Shown here piece after piece: positions 35,011 to 43,804 of a DNA stretch of 64,000 nucleotides. Each line of letters starts with the position of its first letter. Positions within the stretch are counted from its first letter, which is position 1. The DNA lies in contig NZ_SOSI01000003.1 of the NCBI RefSeq assembly GCF_029760855.1, positions 469,453 to 533,452 on the forward strand, written 5' to 3'. The position numbers and the translations under genes were made by a program. The notes under the pieces were generated by a model. That model searched no databases. It saw only the letters and a list, made by a program, of their open reading frames with translations, and was not told the origin of the DNA. The stretch comes from Erythrobacter litoralis (GTDB lineage: Bacteria; Pseudomonadota; Alphaproteobacteria; Sphingomonadales; Sphingomonadaceae).

Positions 35011-35650
35011 CGGCCAGTTCCCGCAGGATCGCGCGGCACAGGCCAGCATCGCCGCCGCCGACTTTCAATGGCAAGGCAATCAGTTCGTACCGCCCCTCGG
35101 GTACGTCATCGAGCACCAGCCCTTCCAGAATACGCATATCGTGCTTCAGCACCGCATTATGGGCCGCCATCTCTTTCGACTCCTGCGGATCGAGCGACGG
35201 GGCGTCGGTGCCGATCAGCTTGACACCTTGCATCGCCAGCCACTCGATCGCCTCGGGCGCGATCGGCAACCAGTCGCTGCGCCATTCTTCGTACGGGAAG
35301 GCATCCCATGTGCGGAACAGCACGCGATCGGCGCTTTCGATATGCGGCAGGTCCGCCACGTCCACTTCGCCCGATACGCCGCGTGCATCGACCACCAGAC
35401 AGGCACCGATATAGGGGTCGAGTTCCAACGCCGCCGCGTCCAGCCCGTCCGTCGCATAGTGCAGCGGCGCATCGGCATGGGTGCCGGAATGCGTGCTCAT
35501 CGTCATGCGCCCGACATTGACGGGTGAGCCGTCTTCCATCTTCCATGTCCGCTCGAACGCAAATTCCGTGTCGCCGGGCCACACCGGGAGGCCGGGGCGC
35601 AAAGTCTGGGAGATGTCCCAGATGCGGCGGGGGCTGCGCCAGCTGCTCAT
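35003..35650 (-). CDS. kynB: Kynurenine formamidase (arylformamidase)
   Basis: Hydrolyses N-formylkynurenine to kynurenine and formate. It is of the bacterial cyclase family, 215 aa, with the metal-binding HSGTHADAPLHY motif and an upstream DISQTLRPGLPVWPGD stretch typical of KynB. It overlaps kynA by 4 bp and kynU by 8 bp. Confidence 0.94.
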   Translation of the reverse strand: MSSWRSPRRIWDISQTLRPGLPVWPGDTEFAFERTWKMEDGSPVNVGRMTMSTHSGTHADAPLHYATDGLDAAALELDPYIGACLVVDARGVSGEVDVADLPHIESADRVLFRTWDAFPYEEWRSDWLPIAPEAIEWLAMQGVKLIGTDAPSLDPQESKEMAAHNAVLKHDMRILEGLVLDDVPEGRYELIALPLKVGGGDAGLCRAILRELADA

Positions 35651-36438
35651 ATCGCGGTCCTCACGCTCAAAAGCTCGGGGAAAAAGGCCTGTTCCAGCAC
35701 CTTGCCGAGATAGGGCACGCCGGGCGTTCCCCCCGTGCCGCGCTTGAAGCCGATGATCCGCTCGACCGTTTTAAGATGCCCGAAGCGCCAGCGCTGGAAA
35801 TGATATTCGAGATCGACCAGCTTTTCGGCGAGCTCGTAGAGATCCCAATACCGTTGCGGCTCGCGGTAGATATCGGCCCACGCTGCCTCGACCGCTTCGG
35901 ATCGTTCCCACGTTTCTGTATGATCGCGCGCCAGAACATCGCCCGGAATTTCGAAACCGCGCCGGTCCAGCAGGGCGACGACCTCGGCATAGATGCTCTT
36001 GCGGCCCAATTCATCACGTAGCTCCCGCGCAACCTCGGGGGTTGCCTCATGCATGGTCACCATATCGGGATTGCGGCCGCCGAGCAGGAATTCCATCATC
36101 CGGTACTGCGCGCTTTGGAAGCCGCTCGATCCGCCGAGATGTGGACGCACGGTGGAATAATCGTGCGGCGTCATCGTGCTCAGTACGTCCCAGCTCTGGA
36201 TCAGCTGCCCCTGTGCTCGCGCGACCCGCGCCAGCATCTTGAAGGCTGGGCGCAAATCGTCGACGATAATCCGATCCCGCGCTGCAAACAGTTCGTGCAG
36301 GCACAGCTTGAGCCACAGCTCGCTCGCCTGATGGACGACGATAAACAGCATCTCGTCATGCGCGCCCGAAACCGGGTGCTGGGCGGCGAGAATGCGGTCG
36401 AGATCGAGATAGGAGGAGTAGGTTACGCCTTGCGTCAT
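35647..36438 (-). CDS. kynA: Tryptophan 2,3-dioxygenase
   Basis: Heme enzyme for the first step of tryptophan breakdown, making N-formylkynurenine. The 263 aa show the N-terminal SYLDLDRILAAQHPVSGAHD and FIVVHQASELWLKLCLHE (substrate and heme region with His), and the C-terminal heme-binding stretch LEYHFQRWRFGHLKTVERII. It is the first gene of the kyn operon; no dedicated regulator gene is adjacent. Confidence 0.95.
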   Translation of the reverse strand: MTQGVTYSSYLDLDRILAAQHPVSGAHDEMLFIVVHQASELWLKLCLHELFAARDRIIVDDLRPAFKMLARVARAQGQLIQSWDVLSTMTPHDYSTVRPHLGGSSGFQSAQYRMMEFLLGGRNPDMVTMHEATPEVARELRDELGRKSIYAEVVALLDRRGFEIPGDVLARDHTETWERSEAVEAAWADIYREPQRYWDLYELAEKLVDLEYHFQRWRFGHLKTVERIIGFKRGTGGTPGVPYLGKVLEQAFFPELLSVRTAI

Positions 36439-36473
36439 GCCCCTGCCCTAGCGCAGCGGGACGCGGCGGGAAA

Positions 36474-36938
36474 CTATTGCTCGATCGTGCGGGTTTCGGG
36501 ATGATGCTTGTCGAGGTGGCGCTTGATCGTCTTCAGGTTCTTGGTGTTCGAGCGGTAGATCACATCGAACGCGTCGCCGATGAACGGGACCGCGCCGACC
36601 GCCGTATCGAACCCAATCCGCCCCATCATCTGCCACAGCTTCCATTTCGGCAGGCCGAGATTGCGCGCCTCCCACACGATATAGCTGCCCATGGCGGCGG
36701 CGATCAAATCGCCCACCACCGGCACCAGCCCGACGATCTGGTCGAGCCCGATGCGGTAATTCGTGCCCGGAATGGTCGCGCTGCGCTCGAGCAGGTGCTC
36801 CATCGCCTCTACGCGCCGCCGAACCGAATGCGGATCGCTGCCCATCGGGAGGTCGAACCGCATGCGATCGGTCGTGCCGAATTGCTGCTCGTCATGCGGC
36901 GAAGGCGGGGTAATCGGGGTAAGGCGGTCGTCGGTCAT
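36474..36938 (-). CDS. DUF4112 domain-containing protein
   Basis: A 154 aa protein. The core is two hydrophobic hairpins with conserved GLDQIVGLVPVVGDLIAA and GAVPFIGDAFDVIYRSN repeats, typical of DUF4112 membrane-associated proteins of unknown function. ATG 36938 is chosen because it lies 5 bp after the preceding lipoprotein gene's stop side and starts conserved-length homology; the frame is open further upstream. It is probably co-transcribed with the substrate-binding protein gene that lies upstream on the same strand. Confidence 0.82.
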   Translation of the reverse strand: MTDDRLTPITPPSPHDEQQFGTTDRMRFDLPMGSDPHSVRRRVEAMEHLLERSATIPGTNYRIGLDQIVGLVPVVGDLIAAAMGSYIVWEARNLGLPKWKLWQMMGRIGFDTAVGAVPFIGDAFDVIYRSNTKNLKTIKRHLDKHHPETRTIEQ

Positions 36939-36943
36939 CAAAG

Positions 36944-38416
36944 TCAGATGGGCGCGCCCGACATCGGGAACAAGGGATGGAAGGCCCACTGGTTCTCCGC
37001 AAAACCGGGAACGTCGGCCCGCACCTGCGACCATCGGATCGGCGCGCCGATGGGTATGTAGAGGTTGAGCGCGGTAAGGGTATTTTCCGCCTCGCCATAA
37101 TATTGCCCCTGCACGGCGGCGTCGTTAACCGATAGGGCAGCGGCAACCAGTTCGTCGGCCTCCGGCGAACACTGGGCGGGGGCGATGTCGCAATTGAACT
37201 GGTTCAGGAACCATCGCGCGCCGGCAAAACGCGCAACCCGATCTCGCAAAGCCAAGTCTGCACCGTCCCTCGCTTCGGCCCGATCCAGCGCGATGCCGAT
37301 CTGCGCGTATTGCGAGCGTAGTTCCCGGAAAAGTATGGCCGAACCCGGTCCTTCGGGAAGCCACAGGGACAGGCGCAGGTCCGGCGCGTTTTGCGCCTTC
37401 CATCCATTCACCCGGCGCGTGGCTTCCGCCCGCCTCTGTTCGAGATTGAGCCCCGGCCAACGTTCGCTCGCCGGCGTTTGGGCGTCCGGTAGATCGTTCG
37501 GCACGATCCGCGCGCTGGCCTGCCACCCTCCGACGCCCAGCGATGCGACCAGAGCGGGCCGTTCGAGCGCGAGGGCAAGCGCTTCGCGATTTGCCGCGGT
37601 TTCGAGGAATTCCTGCGGCCTCGCGATATCGAGCCCGAACAGGCCGATGGCGGGATCCAGCCGCACGGTCCCGCGCGAAAGCGGGCCGCCCGAGGCCAGC
37701 GGAAGGTCCTGAATTCGTCCGCCCAGGATGACGTCGAACCGGTCGTTGGCGAAGCCGTCTATTGCGTCCTGTATGGAGACTTGCCGCAGGGAAACCGGCC
37801 GCACGATATCGGCCCAGTCGCCCTGTTGCGGTAGGCCGCGCGCCTCGGGGGGAAGGGGTGCGAACAGGTTAAGCCCGTCGCTTTCAACCAAGGTCATCAG
37901 TTCCGCCTCGCCGCCTTCCGGCGCGATAACGAGTTCCGGTTGGGCCAGCAATTGCAAGAGCCCGGGCATCGGACTGTCGAGCCGTATTTCCACGACCCGA
38001 CCGGTCAGCGCACGAATATCCTCCACCTTGGCAAGATCGAGGCCGAAGCTGCTGCCCTTCAGCGCGCCCATCGCGCGTTGCAGATCGCGCGTGATCTCTT
38101 CGGCAGTGAGCGGGGTTCCGTCGCCTTCCTTCAGATCGCGCAACCGGAAGATGTAGCTCAACCCGTCGTCGGTAACGATCCAGCGTTCCGCTAGTCCGGA
38201 GACGATTTGCCCAGCCGGATCGAGCCGGACGAGGCCCTGCCAGCGCGATGCGCGGACGATCTGCGCGCCCGGGCCGATCCGAACGCCCTGTTGCAGCAGG
38301 TCTTCATCGTCCCCGATGAAAGCGACGTCGACCGATCCATCGCCGACCGGCCCACCACAGCCCGTCGCCAGCATGGAAATCAGAAAGGCTATCGCAAGGC
38401 CGGAAATTCGCCGCAT
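36944..38416 (-). CDS. Family 5 peptide/dipeptide-type substrate-binding lipoprotein
   Basis: A 490 aa extracytoplasmic solute-binding protein of ABC family 5. The signal peptide ends in lipobox LATGC (Cys about 20), so it would be lipid-anchored. The body shows the family opening GLVRLDPAGQIVSGLAERW and SYIFRLRDLKEGDGTPLTA. No permease or ATPase gene is adjacent, so it is an orphan binding protein. ATG 38416 is used because it begins the signal peptide. Confidence 0.85.
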   Translation of the reverse strand: MRRISGLAIAFLISMLATGCGGPVGDGSVDVAFIGDDEDLLQQGVRIGPGAQIVRASRWQGLVRLDPAGQIVSGLAERWIVTDDGLSYIFRLRDLKEGDGTPLTAEEITRDLQRAMGALKGSSFGLDLAKVEDIRALTGRVVEIRLDSPMPGLLQLLAQPELVIAPEGGEAELMTLVESDGLNLFAPLPPEARGLPQQGDWADIVRPVSLRQVSIQDAIDGFANDRFDVILGGRIQDLPLASGGPLSRGTVRLDPAIGLFGLDIARPQEFLETAANREALALALERPALVASLGVGGWQASARIVPNDLPDAQTPASERWPGLNLEQRRAEATRRVNGWKAQNAPDLRLSLWLPEGPGSAILFRELRSQYAQIGIALDRAEARDGADLALRDRVARFAGARWFLNQFNCDIAPAQCSPEADELVAAALSVNDAAVQGQYYGEAENTLTALNLYIPIGAPIRWSQVRADVPGFAENQWAFHPLFPMSGAPI

Positions 38417-38463
38417 GGAAAGCGGCGTAGCATCCGACCGCCGGCGCGCAAGCGTTCGGGCGT

Positions 38464-38850
38464 TCAGAGCTTGCGCAGATTGCGGGGATCGATCGGATCG
38501 GGTTCGCAATCGAGCGCCGGCTGGGCGTAGCGCGGAGCTTTCGTCTCCCCGGTCTCCAATATCGTTCGCGCCAATTTTGGATCGATGATCCTGTCGAACG
38601 CGATGCCGAACCGATTGCCTTGCGTCCATGCGACCTTACCGGTGACCTCGCCGATATTGCGCAGGTCGACGGTAACGCGGTTCCCCGAACTGACTTTGAT
38701 AGTTCCTTCGCCCATCATCCCCGAATCCGACAGGTTACGAACCTTGATTCTTTCGACATCGCGGCTCTCGACCGAGATATCCGCCATCAGGAAAAGGCTA
38801 TCGCGGGAAACCCCGCGCGTATCGATTGCCGACATCATCTTATCCTGCAT
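38464..38850 (-). CDS. PilZ domain-containing protein
   Basis: A 128 aa protein with one PilZ domain. The c-di-GMP-binding pattern is visible in part: an Arg-rich lead (ESRDVERIKVRN) followed by NLSDSGMMGEG, matching the (D/N)xSxxG element, then a beta barrel (VTVDLRNIGEVTGKVAWTQG, GIAFDRII). It could be a c-di-GMP effector or a degenerate one. ATG 38850 is used; a TTG lies two codons upstream. Confidence 0.82.
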   Translation of the reverse strand: MQDKMMSAIDTRGVSRDSLFLMADISVESRDVERIKVRNLSDSGMMGEGTIKVSSGNRVTVDLRNIGEVTGKVAWTQGNRFGIAFDRIIDPKLARTILETGETKAPRYAQPALDCEPDPIDPRNLRKL

Positions 38851-38941
38851 TTCCAACCCGAACCCGCATTCGCGACCCGATTGGGCAGTAGGAGTGAATG
38901 CTAAACAGAAAGTTAGAAAACGGGTAATTTCTCTTAGGAAT

Positions 38942-39400
38942 TCAGTCGTCCCGCGATATCCGTTCGCGCCGCTCGTGGGCTTCCTGCGCTTCCAGCGTCA
39001 TGGTCGCAACCGGGCGCGCGATCAGGCGTTTTAGCCCGATCGGATCGCCGGTCTTGTCGCAATATCCATATTCGCCCTCGTCGATCCGTCGCAGTGCGGC
39101 ATCGATTTTCGAAATGAGTTTGCGCTGCCGGTCCCGAGTACGCAGTTCGATGCCCCAATCGGTTTCGGACGACGCGCGATCGTTGAGATCGGGCTCGCGC
39201 ATCGGACCATCCTTCAGGGACTGGATGGTCTGGCCAGCCGCATTGTGGATCGATTTTTTCCAGTCGAGCAGCAGCATCCGGAAGAAATCGAGCTGGCGTT
39301 CGCTCATATACTCTTCGTCATCGGATGGGACGTAACCGGGATCGACGCTGGCCTTCGCCTGTTCGAGCTTCTCGCTGACATTCGATGCCGTCTGATCCAC
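38942..39400 (-). CDS. dksA: RNA polymerase-binding transcription factor DksA, single-cysteine type
   Basis: A 152 aa DksA that works with ppGpp at the polymerase secondary channel. The coiled-coil carries the tip Asp residues in ASSETDWGIELRTRDR, and the C-terminal finger reads GYCDKTGDPIGLKRLIARPVATMT. It keeps only one of the four zinc cysteines, the form usual in alphaproteobacteria, where the finger holds without zinc. The gap to the divergent Sel1 gene is 274 bp. Confidence 0.92.
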   Translation of the reverse strand: MDQTASNVSEKLEQAKASVDPGYVPSDDEEYMSERQLDFFRMLLLDWKKSIHNAAGQTIQSLKDGPMREPDLNDRASSETDWGIELRTRDRQRKLISKIDAALRRIDEGEYGYCDKTGDPIGLKRLIARPVATMTLEAQEAHERRERISRDD

Positions 39401-39589
39401 GTCGCTACCTTCCCTCCACGAACGGAAGGATTAGCGCTGATCCTGATCCGAAGCTTTCCGGCACCTGGACGACCCTCCGTTCGGCGCGCCCTATAGGCAT
39501 CGCAGCGCTCATGGGCAAGCTGCAAGGGCCGCCCGATCTATGGTGAAGCATGCCTTCACTTCTCACCAAGAATCATATTCATCGCGGCA

Positions 39590-39597
39590 TTAACCAT
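39590..39597. promoter_or_regulatory. CtrA half-site with GANTC upstream of the Sel1 gene
   Basis: TTAACCAT is the extended CtrA half-site, 78 bp before the ATG at 39675. GAATC (39570-39574), the CcrM methylation motif, lies 16 bp away. The two marks together fit cell-cycle control, but each is short and could occur by chance. Confidence 0.35.
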
Positions 39598-39674
39598 TTT
39601 TTATGGCCGCCCCCCGAAAATGAAGCCGCAGCAACGGGAAAACGCTGCCTTTGAGGGTTAGCAGGGGACGAAGA

Positions 39675-40004
39675 ATGGAACTGAAATCTATCACGGGCGG
39701 CGCTGGCCGTATCGAACAGTCGGGCGCGGCCGAAGCGTTCGTCAGCCAAAGTATCGCCGCATATGACCGCGGCTGCGAAGAATCGCTCTATGGATTGGGC
39801 GTTGCCTTTTCGACGGGGAGCCGCGGCTGTGCCTGCGATCTCGTGGAAGCGCACAAATGGTTCAACATCGCCGCTTCGATGGGTCACGAAGAAGCCGCCT
39901 ATTGCCGCGCAGATGTCGCCGACGAGATGACCGCACGCGAAATCGCCGAGGCGCAGCGCCAGGCGCGTCAGTGGTTGCAGAAGGACGCGCGCAAGGTCGC
40001 CTGA
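39675..40004 (+). CDS. Sel1-repeat (TPR-like) protein
   Basis: A 109 aa small soluble protein with one clear Sel1 unit (SLYGLGVAFSTGSRGCACDLVEAHKWFNIAA split over two helices) and part of a second (GHEEAAYCRADVADEMTAREIAEA). Sel1 repeats mediate protein-protein contacts. ATG 39675 has GGGGACGAAGA upstream. It is convergent with the DUF482 gene, 4 bp apart. The partner is unknown. Confidence 0.8.
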   Translation: MELKSITGGAGRIEQSGAAEAFVSQSIAAYDRGCEESLYGLGVAFSTGSRGCACDLVEAHKWFNIAASMGHEEAAYCRADVADEMTAREIAEAQRQARQWLQKDARKVA

Positions 40005-40008
40005 CCGC

Positions 40009-41145
40009 TCAGCCCTTGCGGAAGGGCGTTCGCGTCGAAAGGTAGTTCCTGTCGCTTGCGACACCTGCCCGCTCGCGTTCGAGGAAATCCTCGATTGCGC
40101 TGCGGAAACCGGGATCGGCGATCCAGTGGGCCGAAACGGTTTCGACCGGTTCATAACCGCGGGCGAGCTTGTGTCCGCCCTGTGCGCCTGCCTCCACCCG
40201 GTCGAGCCCGAGTTCGATGGCGGCATCGATCGCCTGGTAATAGCACAGCTCGAAATGCAAGAAGCGGATGTCGCGCGTGCAGCCCCAATAGCGGCCGTAT
40301 AGCGTATCCGGCCCGATGAAGTTGAGCGCGCCGGCCACCGCCTCTCCGTCCTGATAGGCGAGCACCAGCAGTATCGCATCGCCCATTCGCTCGCCCAGCA
40401 GATCGAAGGCTTCGCGGGTAAGGTAAGGACGGCCCCATTTGCGCGCGCCGGTGTCCTGATAGAACACCCAGAACGCGTCCCAATGCTCGGCGCGGATATC
40501 GTCTCCGCGCAGCCTTACGATCTCGACTTCGGCCTGCGCCGCGCTGCGTTCCTTGCGCAAATCCTTGCGTTTGCGCGAGGCGAGCGTGCCGAGGAACTCG
40601 TCGAAATCGCCGAACCCGCGATTGCGCCAATGGAACTGGATGTCCTTGCGCAGCATCCAGCCGGCGTCCTCGAAGATTGCCTGTTGGCCGGGCTCGAGGA
40701 AGGTCGCATGGGCGCTCGAGAAGCCGTTCTGCAAGCACAGTTGCTCGGCGGCCGCGATGAGCGGGCGGGCATAGGTCTCGTCCGACAGGAGCAGGCGCGG
40801 GCCGGTGGCAGGCGTGAACGGCGCGGCGATCAGCAGCTTGGGGTAATAGTCGCCGCCTGCCCGCTCGAAGGCATCGGCCCAGCTGTGGTCGAACACATAT
40901 TCGCCTTGGCTGTGGCTCTTCAGGTAAGCCGGCATGGCGGCGAGCGGCGGCCCATCTTCCTCGCTCACGATTAAAGGCGCAGGTTGCCAGCCCGTGCCGG
41001 CACCGACACTGCCCGAATCCTCCATCGCGGTGAGAAATTCGTGCCGCATGAAAGGATTGTCGGTGCCCGAAAGCGCGTTCCAGTCGGCAGCGTCGAACGC
41101 GCCGACCGATCCCGCGATGCGGGCGGCGAGCCCTCCGTCGCTCAT
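40009..41145 (-). CDS. GNAT-type acyltransferase of the DUF482/FemAB-like family
   Basis: A 378 aa protein resembling the COG3146 family of predicted N-acyltransferases. Conserved features are NPFMRHEFLTAMEDSGS near the N-terminus, the MLRKDIQFHWRNRGFGDFDEFL block, and the C-terminal FLHFELCYYQAIDAAIELGLDRVEAGAQGG stretch (three separate segments). Family substrates are unproven. It is the last gene of a dense minus-strand operon, overlapping the preceding phosphodiesterase gene by 4 bp. Confidence 0.88.
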   Translation of the reverse strand: MSDGGLAARIAGSVGAFDAADWNALSGTDNPFMRHEFLTAMEDSGSVGAGTGWQPAPLIVSEEDGPPLAAMPAYLKSHSQGEYVFDHSWADAFERAGGDYYPKLLIAAPFTPATGPRLLLSDETYARPLIAAAEQLCLQNGFSSAHATFLEPGQQAIFEDAGWMLRKDIQFHWRNRGFGDFDEFLGTLASRKRKDLRKERSAAQAEVEIVRLRGDDIRAEHWDAFWVFYQDTGARKWGRPYLTREAFDLLGERMGDAILLVLAYQDGEAVAGALNFIGPDTLYGRYWGCTRDIRFLHFELCYYQAIDAAIELGLDRVEAGAQGGHKLARGYEPVETVSAHWIADPGFRSAIEDFLERERAGVASDRNYLSTRTPFRKG

Positions 41146-41912
41146 GGCAGCCCCGCCCCTTCCGCCACCGGCGCATCGGCATGAAGGCGGGCGGTTTGCA
41201 AAGCTTCCGGCGAATTCACGGTCCAGCTAAGGACCGGCAGGCCATTGTCGCGCAAGCCGGCGACTATTGCGTTCGGCAAAGCTTCAACGTGGTAGGCGAG
41301 AAATTCGGGCTGCGCAGCCCACAATGCGGCGCGGCGCTGCCATGCCTTCTGCGTATACCCGACCTCGTCCTCGCGCATAACGAGGCCCTGCACCGTAGCG
41401 GGTGAATGTTTGCGGAACCAGCGCGAGACGCGCGGATCGAAGCTCATCACCGCATGCAGCCCATCATAATCCGCCAAAGCTTCTGCCACCGCTTCGCACG
41501 ACCGTTCGACATCGTATCCGCGGCGTGACTTGATCTCGATCAGCAGCGGCACTGCACCCGCGACCGTCTCCAGCAAATCGCTCAGTGCGATCGGCGGTTC
41601 TTCGCTTTCGAGATAGCTCAGCCTGCGCCATTCGACAGCGGTCAGGGCGGCGGCTTTGTCGGGTCGACCGATCAGGCGGGCGAAGTCCCAATCGTGAAAC
41701 ACCATCGGCACATCGTCGGCACTGCGCTGGATATCGCATTCGATGCCCAGGCCCGCCTCGATCGCCGCGCGGAAAGCGCCGCGCGAATTCTCGACCCTGC
41801 CCCCGCCGTGAAGCCCGCGATGGGCGTAGGTCCAGCGGCCGAGCCAGTCCGTCCGCACCGGATCGGGCGCGGGCGCGAAATAGCGATCAATCCGAGAGAG
41901 CAACGATCGCAT
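41142..41912 (-). CDS. Glycerophosphodiester phosphodiesterase
   Basis: Hydrolyses glycerophosphodiesters to glycerol-3-phosphate and an alcohol. The 256 aa show the TIM-barrel GDPD pattern: AHRGLHGGGRVENSRGAF with the catalytic His, IECDIQRSADDVPMVFHDW with metal ligands and second His, and a Lys-bearing IEIKSRRGYD. ATG 41912 overlaps the preceding RidA gene by 26 bp; a TTG start at 41903 would reduce this only slightly. Confidence 0.92.
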   Translation of the reverse strand: MRSLLSRIDRYFAPAPDPVRTDWLGRWTYAHRGLHGGGRVENSRGAFRAAIEAGLGIECDIQRSADDVPMVFHDWDFARLIGRPDKAAALTAVEWRRLSYLESEEPPIALSDLLETVAGAVPLLIEIKSRRGYDVERSCEAVAEALADYDGLHAVMSFDPRVSRWFRKHSPATVQGLVMREDEVGYTQKAWQRRAALWAAQPEFLAYHVEALPNAIVAGLRDNGLPVLSWTVNSPEALQTARLHADAPVAEGAGLP

Positions 41913-42342
41913 CGACCTCGACCGCGGCGCCAAGTGGCAGCGCCGGAACGCCAACCGCCGCGCGGGCGTGGCGGCCCTTCTCGCCGAACACGTCGGACAT
42001 GAGATCGCTCGCCCCGTTCACCACCTTGTGCTGTTCGACGAATTCGGGCGTGCTGGCGACGAACCCGCCGAGCTTTACCACTTGGCTCACCCGTTCGAGC
42101 AGGCCGGCGGCGCGTAATTGGGCGAGAATCATGAGCCCGCAGGCCCGCGCAATCTCGATGCCCCGCTCCACATCGACATCCGCGCCCAGCCGCCCGGTGG
42201 CAAGCTCGCCATTCAAAAACGGTAATTGGCCCGAGACGAACGCCGTGTTGTCATGCACCATGACCTGCACGTAGCTGGCGAGTGCGGGGGAAACCTCGGG
42301 CAGTTCGATGCCGAGTTCGGCAAGGCGGCTTTCGATAGTCAT
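41887..42342 (-). CDS. RidA family (YjgF/YER057c/UK114) protein
   Basis: A 151 aa member of the larger RidA-like subgroup (AtgH/YjgH type length). Members of the family hydrolyse reactive enamines and imines made by PLP enzymes. Visible are VHDNTAFVSGQLPFLNG, ACGLMILAQLRAAG, and a C-terminal VGVPALPLGAAVEVDAIVAL that carries Val/Leu where classic RidA has the catalytic Arg region; the key Arg105 (RxxxxVxxLP) is represented by RAAVGVPALP. It overlaps the HAD gene by 4 bp. Confidence 0.88.
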   Translation of the reverse strand: MTIESRLAELGIELPEVSPALASYVQVMVHDNTAFVSGQLPFLNGELATGRLGADVDVERGIEIARACGLMILAQLRAAGLLERVSQVVKLGGFVASTPEFVEQHKVVNGASDLMSDVFGEKGRHARAAVGVPALPLGAAVEVDAIVALSD

Positions 42343-42977
42343 GCGGTTTGCGGTTCCTTTTCTTCGAGTCGCGCGAGCAGCCACGGCAAGGCCTCCGCCC
42401 AATTGTCGATCCGGGCATCGGCGTCGCCGGCATCCAGTGCGCAGTCGATATGCGGGGCCAGTTCCGGCTCGCCGCACAGATGCAGCGTGGTGATGCCGGG
42501 CACCGTCTCCTTGGCGGAGCGATGATGCTGCGGCAGATCGTCGATGAAGAAGGTGCGCGACGGTTCGTATTCCGCCACGATGGCGGCGATCGCCGGACCT
42601 TTCGGCCCCTGATTGGTATAGACCGGAACGTCCAGCCCATGGGTGCGAAGCTGCTCGGCCCGGCTGTCGCGATGCGCGTCGATCAGGTTGGTGAGGATCA
42701 CCACATCGGCGTGATCGCGTAGATGCTCGATCGCTTCGAGCGCGCCTTCGATCGCGCGCTGTCGGTGCATCTCGGTATCGAAGAAGGCACGCAGCAGCCG
42801 CCAGATATCCTCCTGCTCGACCAGCTCGCCGCTCTCCTGCCAGCGCATCGCTTCGCCGAAATTGTTGCTACCGACGGTGAAATCAACGCCTTCGTTCTCG
42901 GCCAGCCATTCGCGGAACGGACCGACCATGTGCAGCAGCACCTCGTCGCAATCGCAAACGATCAGGGGGCGGCTCAT
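42339..42977 (-). CDS. HAD superfamily hydrolase
   Basis: A 212 aa protein. Motif I appears as VCDCDEVLLHM at residues 6-16 (nucleophile Asp in DCDEV), motif II as VILTNL, and motif IV as FFIDDLPQH. The second Asp of the DxD motif is present. Its ATGA overlap with the RidA gene and with the preceding small DUF3572 gene makes a tightly coupled operon. The substrate is unknown. Confidence 0.85.
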   Translation of the reverse strand: MSRPLIVCDCDEVLLHMVGPFREWLAENEGVDFTVGSNNFGEAMRWQESGELVEQEDIWRLLRAFFDTEMHRQRAIEGALEAIEHLRDHADVVILTNLIDAHRDSRAEQLRTHGLDVPVYTNQGPKGPAIAAIVAEYEPSRTFFIDDLPQHHRSAKETVPGITTLHLCGEPELAPHIDCALDAGDADARIDNWAEALPWLLARLEEKEPQTA

Positions 42978-43210
42978 CGCGCCAACTCCCGGTGCGCAGC
43001 AATCAGCGCTTCGGGCGAGGTGCCGAGCGCTTCCGCCCCGGCGATCAGGTCGGGCTCATGGCTGCTGAGAAATTCGAGGACGGCGGCCTGCACTGCCGTA
43101 TCGTCGATCCCGTGCCGCAGCCGTTCGGGCGTCAGGCCGGTCAGCGACAGCAGCCGCTCCGCCCGCCGTTCGTCGGTCAGCGCCCAGCCGAGCGCCTCCA
43201 GCGCCAGCAC
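42974..43210 (-). CDS. DUF3572 domain-containing protein
   Basis: A 78 aa small all-helical protein, ALEALGWALTDERRAERLLSLTGL at the start and LEFLSSHEPDLIAGAEALG after, matching the DUF3572 pattern found in alphaproteobacteria. The start is a GTG at 43210; no ATG lies upstream in frame before a stop, only ATT and CTG, so a slightly longer protein is possible. It is the first gene of the minus-strand operon ending at 40009, and divergent from divK. Function unknown. Confidence 0.75.
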   Translation of the reverse strand: MLALEALGWALTDERRAERLLSLTGLTPERLRHGIDDTAVQAAVLEFLSSHEPDLIAGAEALGTSPEALIAAHRELAR

Positions 43211-43331
43211 CTGCGCCGAACGGGTTTCCTGCGGTGTCGAAGTTTTTGCGCCCTGAATTGTCAGCCCTTTCGCTTGTCCCTATGCCGCACGCGGCTCGAT
43301 GTTCCACACCATATGAGAAGGCCTTTGCCCC

Positions 43332-43700
43332 GTGACAAAGAGAATCCTCGTTGTCGAGGACAACGACCTCAACCGTAAGCTGTTCTGCGACGTATTGAAG
43401 GCGAACGGATACGAGGTCGTTCCGGTGGCGGACGGGAAGAACGTGCTGGCGACCGCCAAGAAGTTCGCTCCGCATCTCGTCATCATGGATATCCAGCTGC
43501 CTAATATCAGCGGCGTGGATCTGATCGCCAAACTGAAGAAAGATGCCGATCTGGCGGAAACGCCGGTGCTTGCCGTGACCGCTTATGCCGGCAAGGGCGA
43601 CGAGGAGCGCATCCGCGAGGCGGGCGCGAGGGATTATCTGGCAAAGCCCGTATCCATCGGCCCGTTCATGGCCGCCGTGCGCGCCTTACTGAACGACTGA
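43332..43700 (+). CDS. divK: Single-domain response regulator DivK
   Basis: A 122 aa receiver-only protein that in Caulobacter relays DivJ/PleC signals and lowers CtrA activity. The phospho-acceptor is Asp53 in LVIMDIQLPN, the acidic pair lies in VVEDND, and the switch residues are Thr in AVTAYAG and Lys in YLAKP. The start is GTG at 43332. With ctrA 25 kb away, two core cell-cycle regulators fall in one window. Confidence 0.93.
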   Translation: MTKRILVVEDNDLNRKLFCDVLKANGYEVVPVADGKNVLATAKKFAPHLVIMDIQLPNISGVDLIAKLKKDADLAETPVLAVTAYAGKGDEERIREAGARDYLAKPVSIGPFMAAVRALLND

Positions 43701-43730
43701 CGCGGCGCCTTCCAACGAACCCCCTCGCGC

Positions 43731-43759
43731 TTGACAGCGCTATGCCCTAGACGCTTTGC
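43731..43759 (+). promoter_or_regulatory. Candidate promoter of the acyl carrier protein-SPT operon
   Basis: A perfect TTGACA -35 (43731-43736) with a poor -10 (CTTTGC, 17 bp on) lies about 70 bp before the ACP start and after divK. The -35 is convincing; the -10 is not. Confidence 0.35.
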
Positions 43760-43804
43760 CACAGCGCAATAGGCGCATCAAAAAGAAGAACTGGACGAAC
43801 ACCG

